A DNA stretch of 64,000 nucleotides from Herbinix sp. (GCA_029240245.1 JARBTJ010000014.1:1-64000), one strand, 5' to 3'; positions 1 through 9,024 are shown, counted from the stretch's first letter. Numbers and translations are program-made. Notes: a model not told the origin generated them from the sequence alone.

Positions 1-114
1 TCCTATGAAAATGGGCACACTTATCCGTACGGGATTTCAACTAAAAATCCTAGAAGAAAAACTGAATGGGGCTTTGCCAATAAGTACTTGACACAAACCC
101 AATTGGCCTGTTGG

Positions 115-143
115 TTGCATTTTAACGTTATGTTATATATAAT
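115..143 (+). promoter_or_regulatory. Candidate promoter of the small membrane protein gene
   Basis: A -35 hexamer TTGCAT (115-120) and a -10 hexamer TATAAT (138-143) are separated by 17 bases, the optimum for the housekeeping sigma factor. Transcription would begin near 150, about 57 bases ahead of the start codon at 207. Inferred from sequence only. Confidence 0.55.
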
Positions 144-206
144 AAGTATATATTGTATAAAGTTCCACCAATAAACAAAATTCTTTATTGATAGAAAGGA
201 ATTTAT

Positions 207-602
207 ATGGAAAAAGTGAAACGTGTTGCGGCACTCGTAGGAGTTGTATTGATGGTCTCCATGTACGTCATTTTCCTGATAATATCGTTTTTTGCAACCG
301 AAAAAGCTCCAGGATTATTTTTGTCAGGTGTCTTTTTAACCCTTATTATTCCGATTATGATATATGGCTTTGTTGTCATATACAAATTTGTACACAGGAA
401 TGATAAAAAAGATACTGAAGGTGATTTCAATAGCTCCAATGAGAATGACTCAATGAGAATCCCAACTTTTGATTTACAACACACAGAAAATGACACTGAT
501 TATGATACTGACCTCAATGAATCGGATGAACAATCTGATTTTGATGCTTCCGATCCTGGCGATCCCAGTGATCCTGTTGATTCAACCGATTCAAGTAATT
601 AA
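207..602 (+). CDS. Small two-helix membrane protein with acidic tail
   Basis: I do not recognise the family. The 131-residue product has two strongly hydrophobic segments (about residues 8-31 and 36-60), joined by a short loop, then a basic patch (HRNDKK) and a 65-residue C-terminal tail that is very rich in Asp, Glu, Ser, Asn and Pro, with repeated DP/SDP steps near the end. This suggests an integral membrane protein with a disordered acidic tail on one face. The start at 207 has a fitting ribosome binding site (AAAGGAA, five bases upstream) and a good promoter at 115-143. It is followed by a strong hairpin terminator at 690-730, so it is probably monocistronic. No function is claimed. Confidence 0.65.
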   Translation: MEKVKRVAALVGVVLMVSMYVIFLIISFFATEKAPGLFLSGVFLTLIIPIMIYGFVVIYKFVHRNDKKDTEGDFNSSNENDSMRIPTFDLQHTENDTDYDTDLNESDEQSDFDASDPGDPSDPVDSTDSSN

Positions 603-689
603 TTTGCTATAAGGAACAATAGTCCTATAAATTAATTTTGGTATCCATGACTTATACAGACGAAGGACACCAGAATTTATGTGGATAGA

Positions 690-730
690 AAAACCGTCGC
701 AAATACTAGGTATCCGCGACGGTTTTCTTA
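690..730 (+). terminator. Rho-independent terminator after the small membrane protein
   Basis: An 11-bp perfect stem, AAAACCGTCGC (690-700) pairing with GCGACGGTTTT (716-726), with a 15-base loop. The stem ends in T residues on both strands, so it could also act on leftward transcripts. Confidence 0.75.
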
Positions 731-750
731 ATTCATCACTTTATTCATTT

Positions 751-855
751 CGTTATTTTTTCTTTATTTTTTCTTTACTTTTCATTATTTTTTTCTTTAT
801 TTTTTTCTCTATTCTTTTCTTTATGCTTTTCTTTATTTTTTCTTTGTTTTTTTAT
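751..855. repeat. T-rich low-complexity tract
   Basis: About 105 bases composed almost only of T with regularly spaced C, built from imperfect copies of a TTTTTTCTTTA-like unit. It lies between the terminator at 690-730 and the 3' end of rarA (stop at 994). It forms an open frame on the plus strand (679-918) that would encode a Phe/Leu/Ile-only peptide without a ribosome binding site, which I do not accept as a gene. The rest of 603-993 holds no gene I can support. Confidence 0.7.
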
Positions 856-993
856 AATGTACCCATAACCGTGGACACATTATTTAGTGGAGACCTATCT
901 TTCAGACATCTTTACTAAATCGATCCTTAATTATGGACACTGTGCATTTATTTTTAATTCTTTCTGTATTCCTTCTGTATTCTATATACTTTT

Positions 994-2316
994 TTAGACA
1001 TTCCCTTTTATCTTTTTAAAATATTCTTTAATTGTCTGCTCGTAGCCATTATCAGACGGGACATAAAAGATACGATCCTTTAGTTCATCCGGCAAATACT
1101 GCTGTTTGACATAATGATTTTCATAATCATGAGCATACTTATATCCGATTCCATGCCCCAGCTTTGCTGCTCCTTTATAATGAGCATCCATTAAGTAGGG
1201 AGGTATGGACGCTGTTTTTTCATTTTCTACCACATTCATGGCTGCTCCAATGGCAGATACCGCTGAATTACTTTTCGGAGCACACGCTACATAGGCAGCT
1301 GCCTGCGCCAGAACAATCTGTGCTTCAGGCATTCCAAGTCTCTCTACAGCCAGTGCAGCGCTGGTTGCCACCACCAAGGCATTCGGGTCTGCATTGGATA
1401 CATCCTCCGAGGCGCAGATCATAATTCTTCTGGCGATAAAGGCAACCTCTTCACCGGCATATAGCATTCTTGCAAGATAGTATATCGCCGCGTCAGGATC
1501 AGAGCCCCTCATACTTTTAATAAATGCGGAAATCGTATCGTAATGATTATCTCCACCCTTATCATATTTTAGTACTCTCTTCTGAATGCATTCCGAAGCT
1601 ACCGATAATGTGATATGAATCAAGCCATCCTCCGAACGCTCCGTGGTCAAAACACCGAGCTCTACTGCATTTAAAGCCGAACGTGCGTCACCGTTTGCCA
1701 CATCAGCAAGAAAATCCAGGGCATCCTCCTGAAGGATTGCACGATAGACGCCAAGACCTCTTTCCATATCATTTACAGCACGTAATAAAAGCGTTTTAAT
1801 ATCATCCTTCTCCAATGGCTTTAACTGAAAGATGATGGAGCGTGATATTAACGCGGAATTAACCTCAAAATACGGATTTTCGGTAGTTGCACCGATTAAA
1901 ATAACCGTACCATCCTCAACAAATGGCAGCAGATAGTCTTGCTGACCCTTATTGAAACGATGTATTTCATCAACAAAAAGGATTGTTTTCTTACCGTACA
2001 TGCCATGATTGTCTTTTGCCTTCTCCACAACCTCTTCCATATCCTTTTTACCTGATGCCGTCGCATTAATTTGGGTGAACAAAGAACTTGTCGTATTGGC
2101 GATTACCTTTGCAAGCGTTGTTTTACCGGTTCCGGGCGGTCCGTAAAAGATAATGGAGCTTAATTTATCCGCCTTGATTGCACGATACAATAGCTTGTCC
2201 TTCCCGATAATATGATTTTGTCCCACTACCTCCTCTAAGGAAACGGGACGAAGTCTGGATGCTAAAGGTGCTTCCTTCTTCATATTGCTATCTCTCATAT
2301 AATCAAATAAATCCAT
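994..2316 (-). CDS. rarA: RarA/MgsA replication-associated AAA+ ATPase
   Basis: Cytosolic AAA+ ATPase of the RarA (MgsA, WRNIP1/Mgs1) family, related to clamp-loader subunits and acting at stalled replication forks. At 440 residues it has the family's usual length. The Walker A motif GPPGTGKT is at residues 59-66, Walker B with DEIH at about 116-119, a sensor-1 region with GATTENP, then the C-terminal tetramerisation region containing the family signature 'MRGSDPDAAIYYLARM'. The start is supported by GGGAGG seven bases upstream. It stands alone on the minus strand; the neighbouring gene 2471-2653 diverges from it. Function is taken from the family. Confidence 0.93.
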   Translation of the reverse strand: MDLFDYMRDSNMKKEAPLASRLRPVSLEEVVGQNHIIGKDKLLYRAIKADKLSSIIFYGPPGTGKTTLAKVIANTTSSLFTQINATASGKKDMEEVVEKAKDNHGMYGKKTILFVDEIHRFNKGQQDYLLPFVEDGTVILIGATTENPYFEVNSALISRSIIFQLKPLEKDDIKTLLLRAVNDMERGLGVYRAILQEDALDFLADVANGDARSALNAVELGVLTTERSEDGLIHITLSVASECIQKRVLKYDKGGDNHYDTISAFIKSMRGSDPDAAIYYLARMLYAGEEVAFIARRIMICASEDVSNADPNALVVATSAALAVERLGMPEAQIVLAQAAAYVACAPKSNSAVSAIGAAMNVVENEKTASIPPYLMDAHYKGAAKLGHGIGYKYAHDYENHYVKQQYLPDELKDRIFYVPSDNGYEQTIKEYFKKIKGNV

Positions 2317-2411
2317 CCTTTACCTCCCAATCTGTGAATGAGTTCCTTCATTCATCTCAGATTAAACTTTTATATACTGTTGCAATTATTGTTATAAATA
2401 AACTGAAGGTC

Positions 2412-2441
2412 TTGTAATACACTAAAAAATATGCATAATAT
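2412..2441 (+). promoter_or_regulatory. Possible promoter of the DUF4250 gene
   Basis: TTGTAA (2412-2417) and TAATAT (2436-2441) with an 18-base spacer, 30 bases before the start codon at 2471. A moderate match only. Confidence 0.35.
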
Positions 2442-2470
2442 GATAATAACCGTCTTTGAAAGGAGTTTTT

Positions 2471-2653
2471 ATGAATATACCGAAGGACCCTCATATTTTA
2501 TTAAGCTTCGTTAATACGAAGTTAAGGGATGAGTATTCCACACTGGAGGATTTATGCCTTAACCTTGAAATTGATCGTAACCTGCTGGAAACTACACTTA
2601 ATTCCATCCAATATACCTACATCAAAGAGAATAACCAATTTATTGCTGTCTGA
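2471..2653 (+). CDS. DUF4250 small protein
   Basis: A 60-residue soluble protein that begins MNIPKDPHILLSFVNTKLRD, the characteristic opening of DUF4250 proteins of Firmicutes. I chose the ATG at 2471 because AAAGGAG sits six bases ahead of it; a TTG codon at 2456 in the same frame lies inside the ribosome binding site and is an unlikely start. The middle is predicted to be helical and resembles a small helix-turn-helix fold (SSLEDLC-like segment), but no function is known to me. Its last 14 bases overlap the end of the convergent VanZ gene. Confidence 0.75.
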   Translation: MNIPKDPHILLSFVNTKLRDEYSTLEDLCLNLEIDRNLLETTLNSIQYTYIKENNQFIAV

Positions 2654-3128
2654 TCTTTGTTTGTTTTTTACGCTGCAGTACAGTGATTATAAGACAAAAT
2701 GTAAGTGCTCCTGTGAATGCGCCGCTTGAATCCAACAATACATCCTTCATCTGACCGCTTCTGCCTGAGACAAAAAGTTGATGAAATTCATCCGTAGCGG
2801 CATATATGGCTGATATAGCCGTCGCCAGGAGGAGGATATGTATGCGTTTTCGTTTCGATACAAAAAAGTGAAATGCTACGAAGCAAGCTAAAACACCATA
2901 TTCTATAAAGTGAGCACTTTTCCGTACAATATGATTAATGTCTTCCAGATTCTTTTCTCTTTCTGCCCCTTCTATCTCATTTCCGGTTATTTTTTCATAA
3001 ACATCCAAAATTTGATTCGCATAGAACATACTACTTTCATCAGAATTGACTGCCGGTTTTGAGGAATACATAAAAATAATCCCCATGATGATAACTGCAG
3101 GTAGCCAGGATATATATTTTAATTTCAT
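2640..3128 (-). CDS. VanZ family membrane protein
   Basis: An integral membrane protein of about 162 residues with four predicted membrane segments: an N-terminal one starting WLPAVIIMGIIF, one at the ACFVAFHFF region, one near LLLATAISAIYAATDEFHQLF, and a C-terminal one. The motif 'RKSAHFIEYGVLA' followed by 'ATDEFHQLFVSGRSGQMKDVLLDSSGA' is the signature of VanZ-like proteins, some of which lower teicoplanin susceptibility; the normal role is unclear. I place the start at the ATG at 3128, which has GGAGG five bases upstream; an in-frame TTG at 3140 overlaps that site. There are no van genes nearby, so resistance should not be inferred. Confidence 0.82.
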   Translation of the reverse strand: MKLKYISWLPAVIIMGIIFMYSSKPAVNSDESSMFYANQILDVYEKITGNEIEGAEREKNLEDINHIVRKSAHFIEYGVLACFVAFHFFVSKRKRIHILLLATAISAIYAATDEFHQLFVSGRSGQMKDVLLDSSGAFTGALTFCLIITVLQRKKQTKIRQQ

Positions 3129-3333
3129 CGAATCCTCCAATTAACTATAATATTTACCATTCATTATGATACCATAAACTATAGAATAATGGCAACTATC
3201 CGTACAAACGTTTCCCTAATTACTCTTTTAGTTGCATCGCTAGTCTTCGGTTGCTATAATAAGTTATGAATATAACGCCAGGTTAATGATATAAATCATG
3301 GTGTATAGTATGACCCCTTTAGGAGGAATTAAA

Positions 3334-3987
3334 TTGAAGGAAGTATTTAAAACCGTATATGAAGGTGGAACCGGAGAAATTATCATCAAAAAATCAAAAT
3401 TCATAGCTAATATCCGGCCGGTTGACACAGAGGAAGCCGCAATTGATTTTATAGAAACCTTGAAAAAGAAGTACTGGGATGCTTCCCACAACTGCTCGGC
3501 CTTTATCATAGGAACAGAAAATCCTTTGATGCGTTGTTCTGATGACGGTGAACCGAGTAAGACTGCCGGAAGGCCCATGCTTGATGTACTATTGTCTCAT
3601 GAGCTCACTAATCTCGTAGTTGTGGTAACCCGTTATTTTGGTGGAACGCTCTTAGGAACGGGCGGATTAGTGAAAGCTTACCAATCTGCAGTAATCGAAG
3701 GTTTGGATCAGAGCCATATTATTCATAAAGAACTTGGAATCAATTATGAAGTAACAACAGATTATAATCTGATTGGTAAAATACAGTATTATATTAGTCA
3801 GGAAGAACTGCCGGTTTTATCATCGGAATATACCGATATTGTTAAATTAAGTCTTCTTGTCCCTCCCAGCAGGAAACAGGGCTTTATAAAAAAAATAACC
3901 GAACTCACAAGCGGTTCGGCATTCGTCGTAGAACAAAAACAGGTATATTTCACCATTATGAATAGTGAAATACACCTGTTTGATTAA
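3334..3987 (+). CDS. yigZ: YigZ/IMPACT family protein
   Basis: A 217-residue cytosolic protein of the UPF0029/YigZ (IMPACT) family. The N-terminal domain carries the family motifs 'KKSKFIANI', 'DASHNCSAFIIG', 'DDGEPSKTAGRPML' and 'VVVTRYFGGTLLGTGGLVKAY'; the C-terminal part is the smaller DUF1949-like domain. Relatives are structurally like domain IV of elongation factors, but the bacterial function is not settled. I prefer a TTG start at 3334 because AGGAGG lies seven bases upstream (3321-3326); an ATG at 3298 in frame would place that site inside the coding region. It is flanked by a convergent gene ending at 3996. Confidence 0.87.
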   Translation: MKEVFKTVYEGGTGEIIIKKSKFIANIRPVDTEEAAIDFIETLKKKYWDASHNCSAFIIGTENPLMRCSDDGEPSKTAGRPMLDVLLSHELTNLVVVVTRYFGGTLLGTGGLVKAYQSAVIEGLDQSHIIHKELGINYEVTTDYNLIGKIQYYISQEELPVLSSEYTDIVKLSLLVPPSRKQGFIKKITELTSGSAFVVEQKQVYFTIMNSEIHLFD

Positions 3988-3995
3988 ACTCTTAA

Positions 3996-4286
3996 TTAAA
4001 CCCCCACCGTTACCAGATCATCCACGATTTCCACCATCGAAACCGGTGTTACTTCATATTGAAATAACTTTTTAATAATGGAAATAACCGTATCCTTCGA
4101 ATTGGATATACCGGTCACTTCATCCTTCTCTACGGTATCATCCAGATACTTTTCAATCTGGATTCCGTAGTACGGAGTCTTCTCCTCTGATTCTGATAAT
4201 CGTTCCGTCAGACTGTAGTCAAGCTTCATACTTCTCTCATCCTCAAGCTTAACCTCATTACTAAATAATAAATAAACCTGCTTCAT
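3996..4286 (-). CDS. DUF6514-like small protein
   Basis: A 96-residue protein without membrane segments or signal peptide. The central stretch 'EKTPYYGIQIEKYLDD' followed by a C-terminal region on valine/isoleucine-rich strands resembles small clostridial proteins annotated DUF6514; the assignment is from memory and tentative. The ATG at 4286 has a strong GGGGG ribosome binding site eight bases upstream. It converges with yigZ, the two stop codons being only eight bases apart, and it diverges from the penicillin-binding protein gene. Its function is unknown. Confidence 0.65.
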   Translation of the reverse strand: MKQVYLLFSNEVKLEDERSMKLDYSLTERLSESEEKTPYYGIQIEKYLDDTVEKDEVTGISNSKDTVISIIKKLFQYEVTPVSMVEIVDDLVTVGV

Positions 4287-4446
4287 TTGTATTACCCCCT
4301 TTTTTCTTACGAATAAAATGAATGAATTATCACTCGTTTTATTTTTAACAGAAAATTACTGACAAAAATCATTATACACAGATTATATGTTTTTAGAAAG
4401 TAAAAATAAGCGCATCATTTTATCGAGTTCGTTATATTTCGACATA

Positions 4447-4472
4447 TGTTCACGTTTCGTGAACACGTTTTT
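4447..4472. repeat. Perfect 8-bp inverted repeat followed by T run
   Basis: TGTTCACG (4447-4454), a TTT loop, then CGTGAACA (4458-4465), followed by CGTTTTT. It lies in the divergent intergenic region 4287-4669, upstream of both neighbours, so it is more likely an operator or a short terminator of antisense transcription than a terminator of either gene. The rest of this 383-base gap is AT-rich and shows only the promoter at 4627-4635. Confidence 0.4.
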
Positions 4473-4626
4473 GTCAATACGCAAACTTATATGCGTTATC
4501 ATGTATAATTATGAATATATTTCATATAATTTAGTAGTTATATACTATTTAATTTGTTTAGAATTCCATATTTTGGTTATTACTTACATGGTACCAAATT
4601 TTTGTCTTTATTTCACTAGAAAGTTT

Positions 4627-4635
4627 TGCTATAAT
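4627..4635 (+). promoter_or_regulatory. Extended -10 promoter of the penicillin-binding protein gene
   Basis: TG at 4627-4628, one base, then TATAAT at 4630-4635: a consensus extended -10 element, which can work without a good -35. TTGTCT at 4602-4607 is five bases too far upstream to be a normal -35. Initiation would fall near 4642, about 28 bases before the start codon. Confidence 0.6.
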
Positions 4636-4669
4636 GAGATAAGCATGATTGATGCGATTGGAGGTACAA

Positions 4670-7417
4670 ATGGATTATAGTAAAAAAGGAATTGAAACGA
4701 AACAACATTATATAAAATCTACGTCAAGACGTCTTGTGTCAAAAGTAAGAATTACATTATTTCGATTCTGCATCGTTTTAATGATTTTTCTTATCATCGT
4801 TGGTTCATTTGCAGGATTTGGTTATGTGAAAGGATTGATTGACAGTGCTCCTGAAATAGATGAAATCAACGTTATCCCTTCGGGCTATACCACAACGGTG
4901 TATGACAGGGAAGGAAATGCGATCGAACAGTTAATCGGAGCTGAAGCAAACCGTGTTTATGTAACACAGGACAAAATTCCTGAAGTGTTGAAGAAAGCTG
5001 TTATCAGTATTGAGGATGAACGCTTTTATCAACATGACGGAATTGATATTCGCGGTATTTTTCGAGCTTTTTTTCTAGGATTAAGCAGAGGTGATTTCGA
5101 TGAAGGTGCAAGCACCATCACCCAGCAGCTTTTGAAAAATCAAGTATTTGACGGCGGCCGTGAATCAGAATTCATGGATCGTCTCGAACGCAAAATACAG
5201 GAGCAGTATTTGGCAATCCAGCTCGAAGACAAGTTAAACAAGGATACCATCCTGGAATATTACTTAAATACAATTAATTTGGGCTCCGGTACGTACGGAG
5301 TACAAACCGCTTCCAGGCGTTACTTCAACAAAGACGTTTCTGATCTCACCTTATCAGAAGCAGCGGTTATTGCCGCCATTGCACAATTACCGGTATACAG
5401 AAACCCGATTACTTATCCGGAAAATAACGAAACCCGCCGTGCTGAAATATTACGTGATATGTTAGATCAAGGTTATTGCACACAGGTAGAATATGATGCC
5501 GCGATGCAGGATGATGTATATTCACGTATTCAATCCGTTAACAAGGATGTGAATAAACCAACTTATTACACTTATTTTATCGATGCATTAATTGATCAGG
5601 TAATGGAGGACTTACAATCCAAACTCGGATACAACCAAACGCAGGCATCTAATCTCCTACACAGTGGCGGATTATATATCTACACCACTCAGGACCCAAC
5701 AATACAAAAAATTTGCGATGATGTATATTCGGATGAATCCTTTTTCCCTGAAATGGGCGTTTCCTATTGGGAATTATTCTATGCGTTATCCGTTCAGAAA
5801 AAAAACGGAGAGACCATCCATTATCAGAAGGATGCTTTAGTAGATTATTATAAGGATTATGATGATCCGGATGATTTATATGTAGATAATGGTTCCAGTA
5901 AATTTTCCTTATATTTTTTGGATAAGGAAGATATGCAGAAGAAAATTGATGCTTTTCGGGATGCCATGGTTGATGAGGGCGATATCATATTAGGTGAGAA
6001 AGCAGACATGACGATTCAGCCACAATCATCCTTCGTAGTCATGGATCAACATACCGGTCAGGTTATGGCCATCATTGGCGGTAGAGGGGAGAAAATCGGT
6101 AATAGAACCCTAAATCGTGCGACAAATACCAAGAGACAGCCCGGTTCCACCTTTAAGGTGTTATCTACCTATTTACCTGCGCTTGATAATACAACCTCTG
6201 GTTTCACTTTAGCCAGCGTTCAGGATGACTCCGGCCCGTTTTATTATCCAGGAGACGAAAAGGAAGTAAATAACTGGACCTCTACCAAAGAATATGAAGG
6301 TCTGACAACACTTCGTAGAGCAATTTACAACTCCATGAATATTGTAACCGTAAAAACCCTACTCGAAGTTACACCAAAGGTTGGTTATGACTATCTAACA
6401 AAACTGGGCTTTACTACTCTGGTCAAATCAAGAACGGAAGCGAATGGCAGTGTTTATACCGATATTCGGCCCCCTTTAGCTCTCGGTGGTCTGACGGATG
6501 GTGTAAAAAACATTGAATTAACCGCTGCTTACGCTTCTATCGCAAACAGTGGTGTTTATACAGAACCTATTTTATATACGAAAATTGTTGATCACAGCGG
6601 TAAGGTATTACTTGAAAATATACCTGATTCAGAGCAGGTAATGCATGAATCGACCTCCTGGTTGTTAACCAATGCGATGGAGGATGTTGTTAATGTAGGT
6701 ACCGGTAAAAGTTATAAACTGACTACCATTGATATGCCTATCGCTGGGAAAACAGGTTCCACATCCGATTACAACGATTTATGGTTTTCCGGTTTTTCCC
6801 CTTATTATACAGCAACAATCTGGTCAGGCTTTGATAATAATAGGACACAGACAGACCGTAATTACCAGAAGAAAATTTGGCGTACCATTATGGAACAGAT
6901 TCATACGGAGCTAAACCTAGAGACGAAATCCTTCACAAAGCCCGATTCCGTCGTACCTGCAAAGATATGTACAAAATCAGGTAAATTGGCGGTAGAAGGG
7001 CTTTGTGACCATTATATCGGCGGAGATACGACGAGAATTGAATATTTTACAAAAGGAACCGAGCCAACAGAAAAATGCGATATTCATGTAAAAGCTTCCA
7101 TCTGTGAAGAATCAAATTCCCTCGCTACAGAGAACTGTCCGGACCATTTGGTAAAAGAGGGAGTATACTTAAACAAAACGGAAACAGGTATTACAAATGA
7201 TACACCCTTTGTTCTTCCTTCCGGCTCTTGTAAGGTACATGGACAGAATGTTTATGAAGATGAACCCTTTACACCCAATCCCCCAAATACTGGGATTGAT
7301 GATGATTTTGATGATGATTTTCTAGATGATTTATTAAATGATGCTATTCCAGATGATGGAACCTATGAGGATGAGCCTACAGCACCAAATTTTATGAATA
7401 ATGCTTTTCATTATTAG
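4670..7417 (+). CDS. Class A penicillin-binding protein (PBP1A type)
   Basis: Bifunctional peptidoglycan synthase anchored in the membrane, working on the outer face. After a basic N-terminus there is one membrane anchor (about residues 28-50), a GT51 glycosyltransferase domain (catalytic EDERF near residue 115; 'STITQQLLKN' motif), a linker, and a transpeptidase domain with SxxK (STFK, Ser near 493), an SMN triad and KTGS (near 694). The product is 915 residues, in the range of the family, and ends in an Asp/Glu/Pro-rich tail with many DD pairs. I use the ATG at 4670 because GGAGG is five bases upstream; ATGs at 4649 and 4652 lack a site. A hairpin terminator follows at 7432. Confidence 0.94.
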   Translation: MDYSKKGIETKQHYIKSTSRRLVSKVRITLFRFCIVLMIFLIIVGSFAGFGYVKGLIDSAPEIDEINVIPSGYTTTVYDREGNAIEQLIGAEANRVYVTQDKIPEVLKKAVISIEDERFYQHDGIDIRGIFRAFFLGLSRGDFDEGASTITQQLLKNQVFDGGRESEFMDRLERKIQEQYLAIQLEDKLNKDTILEYYLNTINLGSGTYGVQTASRRYFNKDVSDLTLSEAAVIAAIAQLPVYRNPITYPENNETRRAEILRDMLDQGYCTQVEYDAAMQDDVYSRIQSVNKDVNKPTYYTYFIDALIDQVMEDLQSKLGYNQTQASNLLHSGGLYIYTTQDPTIQKICDDVYSDESFFPEMGVSYWELFYALSVQKKNGETIHYQKDALVDYYKDYDDPDDLYVDNGSSKFSLYFLDKEDMQKKIDAFRDAMVDEGDIILGEKADMTIQPQSSFVVMDQHTGQVMAIIGGRGEKIGNRTLNRATNTKRQPGSTFKVLSTYLPALDNTTSGFTLASVQDDSGPFYYPGDEKEVNNWTSTKEYEGLTTLRRAIYNSMNIVTVKTLLEVTPKVGYDYLTKLGFTTLVKSRTEANGSVYTDIRPPLALGGLTDGVKNIELTAAYASIANSGVYTEPILYTKIVDHSGKVLLENIPDSEQVMHESTSWLLTNAMEDVVNVGTGKSYKLTTIDMPIAGKTGSTSDYNDLWFSGFSPYYTATIWSGFDNNRTQTDRNYQKKIWRTIMEQIHTELNLETKSFTKPDSVVPAKICTKSGKLAVEGLCDHYIGGDTTRIEYFTKGTEPTEKCDIHVKASICEESNSLATENCPDHLVKEGVYLNKTETGITNDTPFVLPSGSCKVHGQNVYEDEPFTPNPPNTGIDDDFDDDFLDDLLNDAIPDDGTYEDEPTAPNFMNNAFHY

Positions 7418-7431
7418 GCTCTAACATTTTT

Positions 7432-7473
7432 AAAGCTTCCGTGACTTTGATCAAAAGTCATGGAAGCTTTTTT
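7432..7473 (+). terminator. Terminator of the penicillin-binding protein gene
   Basis: AAAGCTTCC (7432-7440) pairs with GGAAGCTTT (7461-7469), with an inner stem GACTTT/AAAAGTC around a small loop, followed by TTT. A second, weaker stem, ACAATTGC (7552-7559) with GCAATTGT (7575-7582), lies just beyond the 3' end of spoVAE but lacks a clear T run. Confidence 0.8.
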
Positions 7474-7594
7474 AGAGAAAATCAACTTTTCTAACAGTTT
7501 ATGGGTTTATGATCACCAGCAAGCTTTATGATGCCAGAATTATTTCATGCAACAATTGCATTTGTGGTTATGTTAGCAATTGTATAAAAAACGA

Positions 7595-7960
7595 TTAAGA
7601 TTTCATCTTTGCTTTAAAGAACCAGGAAGCTAGGTAAGCAAAGAGCAAGGCGGAAGATATTCCAACTGCCGAGGAAGCGAAACCTCCTTTGAATAAGCCT
7701 ATGAATCCATCCTTATCGATTGCCTCTTTCACACCCTTAAATAATACATTACCAAATCCGGTCAACGGTACGCCCGCTCCGGCTCCGGCCCATTTCGCAA
7801 ATGGCTCATAAATACCAACCGCTCCGAGAATTGCGCCGATGCAAACCAATATAACCATAACACGGCCAGGCATTAATTTTGTTTTATCAAGTAATATCTG
7901 AGAAACCGCACAAATTGCTCCACCTACCAAAAATGCCTTCAAATAATCCATTGCTTTCAC
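7595..7960 (-). CDS. spoVAE: Stage V sporulation protein AE (SpoVAE)
   Basis: A 121-residue membrane protein of the SpoVAC/SpoVAEB family, a subunit of the spore inner-membrane channel that moves dipicolinic acid into the developing spore and out during germination. Four hydrophobic segments are visible, and the 'GAGAGVPLTGFGNVLFKGVKEAIDKDGFIGLFKGGF' region is the family's conserved core (shared in part with SpoVAC, below). It is the last gene of spoVAC-spoVAD-spoVAE, starting 14 bases after spoVAD, with AAAGGAG ahead of the ATG. Regulation by sigma G is expected from the family; I did not find a convincing sigma G promoter. Confidence 0.92.
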   Translation of the reverse strand: MKAMDYLKAFLVGGAICAVSQILLDKTKLMPGRVMVILVCIGAILGAVGIYEPFAKWAGAGAGVPLTGFGNVLFKGVKEAIDKDGFIGLFKGGFASSAVGISSALLFAYLASWFFKAKMKS

Positions 7961-7974
7961 TCCTTTTATGAAAC

Positions 7975-9024
7975 CTATTCTGCCTCCACCATCACTGCAT
8001 GTGCTATTCCCGGTACAGAATTACCTTCATTAAAACTAACCTGAGATAGTAAGGCACCGGTGGGTACGAACAAGACCCTCTTCCATGAACCTTCCTTCAA
8101 TTGCTTCAAAATATAACTTGTAAATGTAATAGCGGAACATCCGCAACCGCTGCCGCCTGCATGCGTATCCTGGGATTCCTTATCAAAAATTTCTATACCG
8201 CAGTCCATATGATTACCGCTGATGTCATATCCTTGTTCTTTTAATAAATCGATTAATATATTTTTACCGACATAACCTAAATCTCCGGTGATAATTTTAT
8301 CGTAATAATCCGGCTTTATATTAAAATCCTCGAAATTCTGTTTAATCGTTTCATACGCAGCAGGAGCCATTGCTGCACCCATGTTCATGGAATCCTTCAA
8401 GCCGTAATCTACGATTTTCCCAGAAGTCACTCCCTTAATGGAAACTACTTTTTCATTATTATTCTTATTAAATTTACGATCCTCGATGATTACCGCCCCG
8501 CTGCCTGTAACAGTCCAGGTCGCCGAATAAGGTCGCTGATTACCATAATCCAGTGGCATTCTAAATTGCTTTTCCGCCCCGGCAAAATGACTTGAGGTAA
8601 TCGCTATAATACGATCAGCAAAACCGCCTTCCACCATCATAGCCCCTATGGACATGGCCTCTCCCATAGTAGAACATGCACCATATATACCCAGTAACGG
8701 GATTTCCATTTCTGCTATACCAAAGGAGGTGGCAATCAGCTGCCCTAACAAATCTCCACCGATTAGGTAGCGTATATCCTTATTCTTAAGCCCGGCCTTT
8801 TGTAGCACTTTTGAAGCTGCTTCCTTCATCAGTTCACTTTCAGCTTCCTCCCAGGTTTTCTTTCCAAGCAGAGCATCCTCCTGTATTACATCAAATAATG
8901 ATCCTAATGGACCTTCTCCTTCTTTTTTTCCCGCTATGGAAGAGGCTGCAATGATGCAGGGAGGATTTTGAAACATAACGCTCTGCTTGCCCACCATTTT
9001 TGATTTATTATTATCTTCTGACAT
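7975..9024 (-). CDS. spoVAD: Stage V sporulation protein AD (SpoVAD)
   Basis: A 349-residue thiolase-fold protein that in the family binds dipicolinic acid on the outer face of the spore inner membrane. It has the usual full length (about 340 residues), the 'GKQSVMFQNPPCIIAASSIAGKKEGEGPLG' opening, the 'LLGIYGACSTMGEAM' segment with the cysteine at the thiolase active-site position, and the 'HAGGSGCGCSA' segment near the C-terminus. It lies between spoVAC and spoVAE with short gaps, consistent with co-transcription. Confidence 0.95.
   Translation of the reverse strand: MSEDNNKSKMVGKQSVMFQNPPCIIAASSIAGKKEGEGPLGSLFDVIQEDALLGKKTWEEAESELMKEAASKVLQKAGLKNKDIRYLIGGDLLGQLIATSFGIAEMEIPLLGIYGACSTMGEAMSIGAMMVEGGFADRIIAITSSHFAGAEKQFRMPLDYGNQRPYSATWTVTGSGAVIIEDRKFNKNNNEKVVSIKGVTSGKIVDYGLKDSMNMGAAMAPAAYETIKQNFEDFNIKPDYYDKIITGDLGYVGKNILIDLLKEQGYDISGNHMDCGIEIFDKESQDTHAGGSGCGCSAITFTSYILKQLKEGSWKRVLFVPTGALLSQVSFNEGNSVPGIAHAVMVEAE

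Noticed and set aside
1-174. Open frame from the first base to a stop at 172-174 that could be the 3' end of an upstream gene
   Set aside because: It reads through the promoter at 115-143 and its composition (run of Ile/Tyr/Cys/His at the end) does not resemble a known protein; without upstream sequence it cannot be judged.
679-918. Plus-strand frame of 79 codons rich in Phe
   Set aside because: It is the translation of the T-rich tract, overlaps a terminator and has no ribosome binding site.
872-940. GTGGACAC (872-879) and ATGGACAC (933-940), which recall ends of IS3-type elements
   Set aside because: No transposase remnant or proper terminal repeats are visible around them; two short matches can be chance.
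2640-3128. VanZ gene as a sign of glycopeptide resistance
   Set aside because: VanZ-like proteins are widespread in Firmicutes; no vanHAX genes are present, and the two-component system at 47.8-49.6 kb is far away with no link to it.
4387-4680. Plus-strand frame of 97 codons upstream of the penicillin-binding protein gene
   Set aside because: AT-rich, no ribosome binding site, and it overlaps the promoter and start of the real gene.
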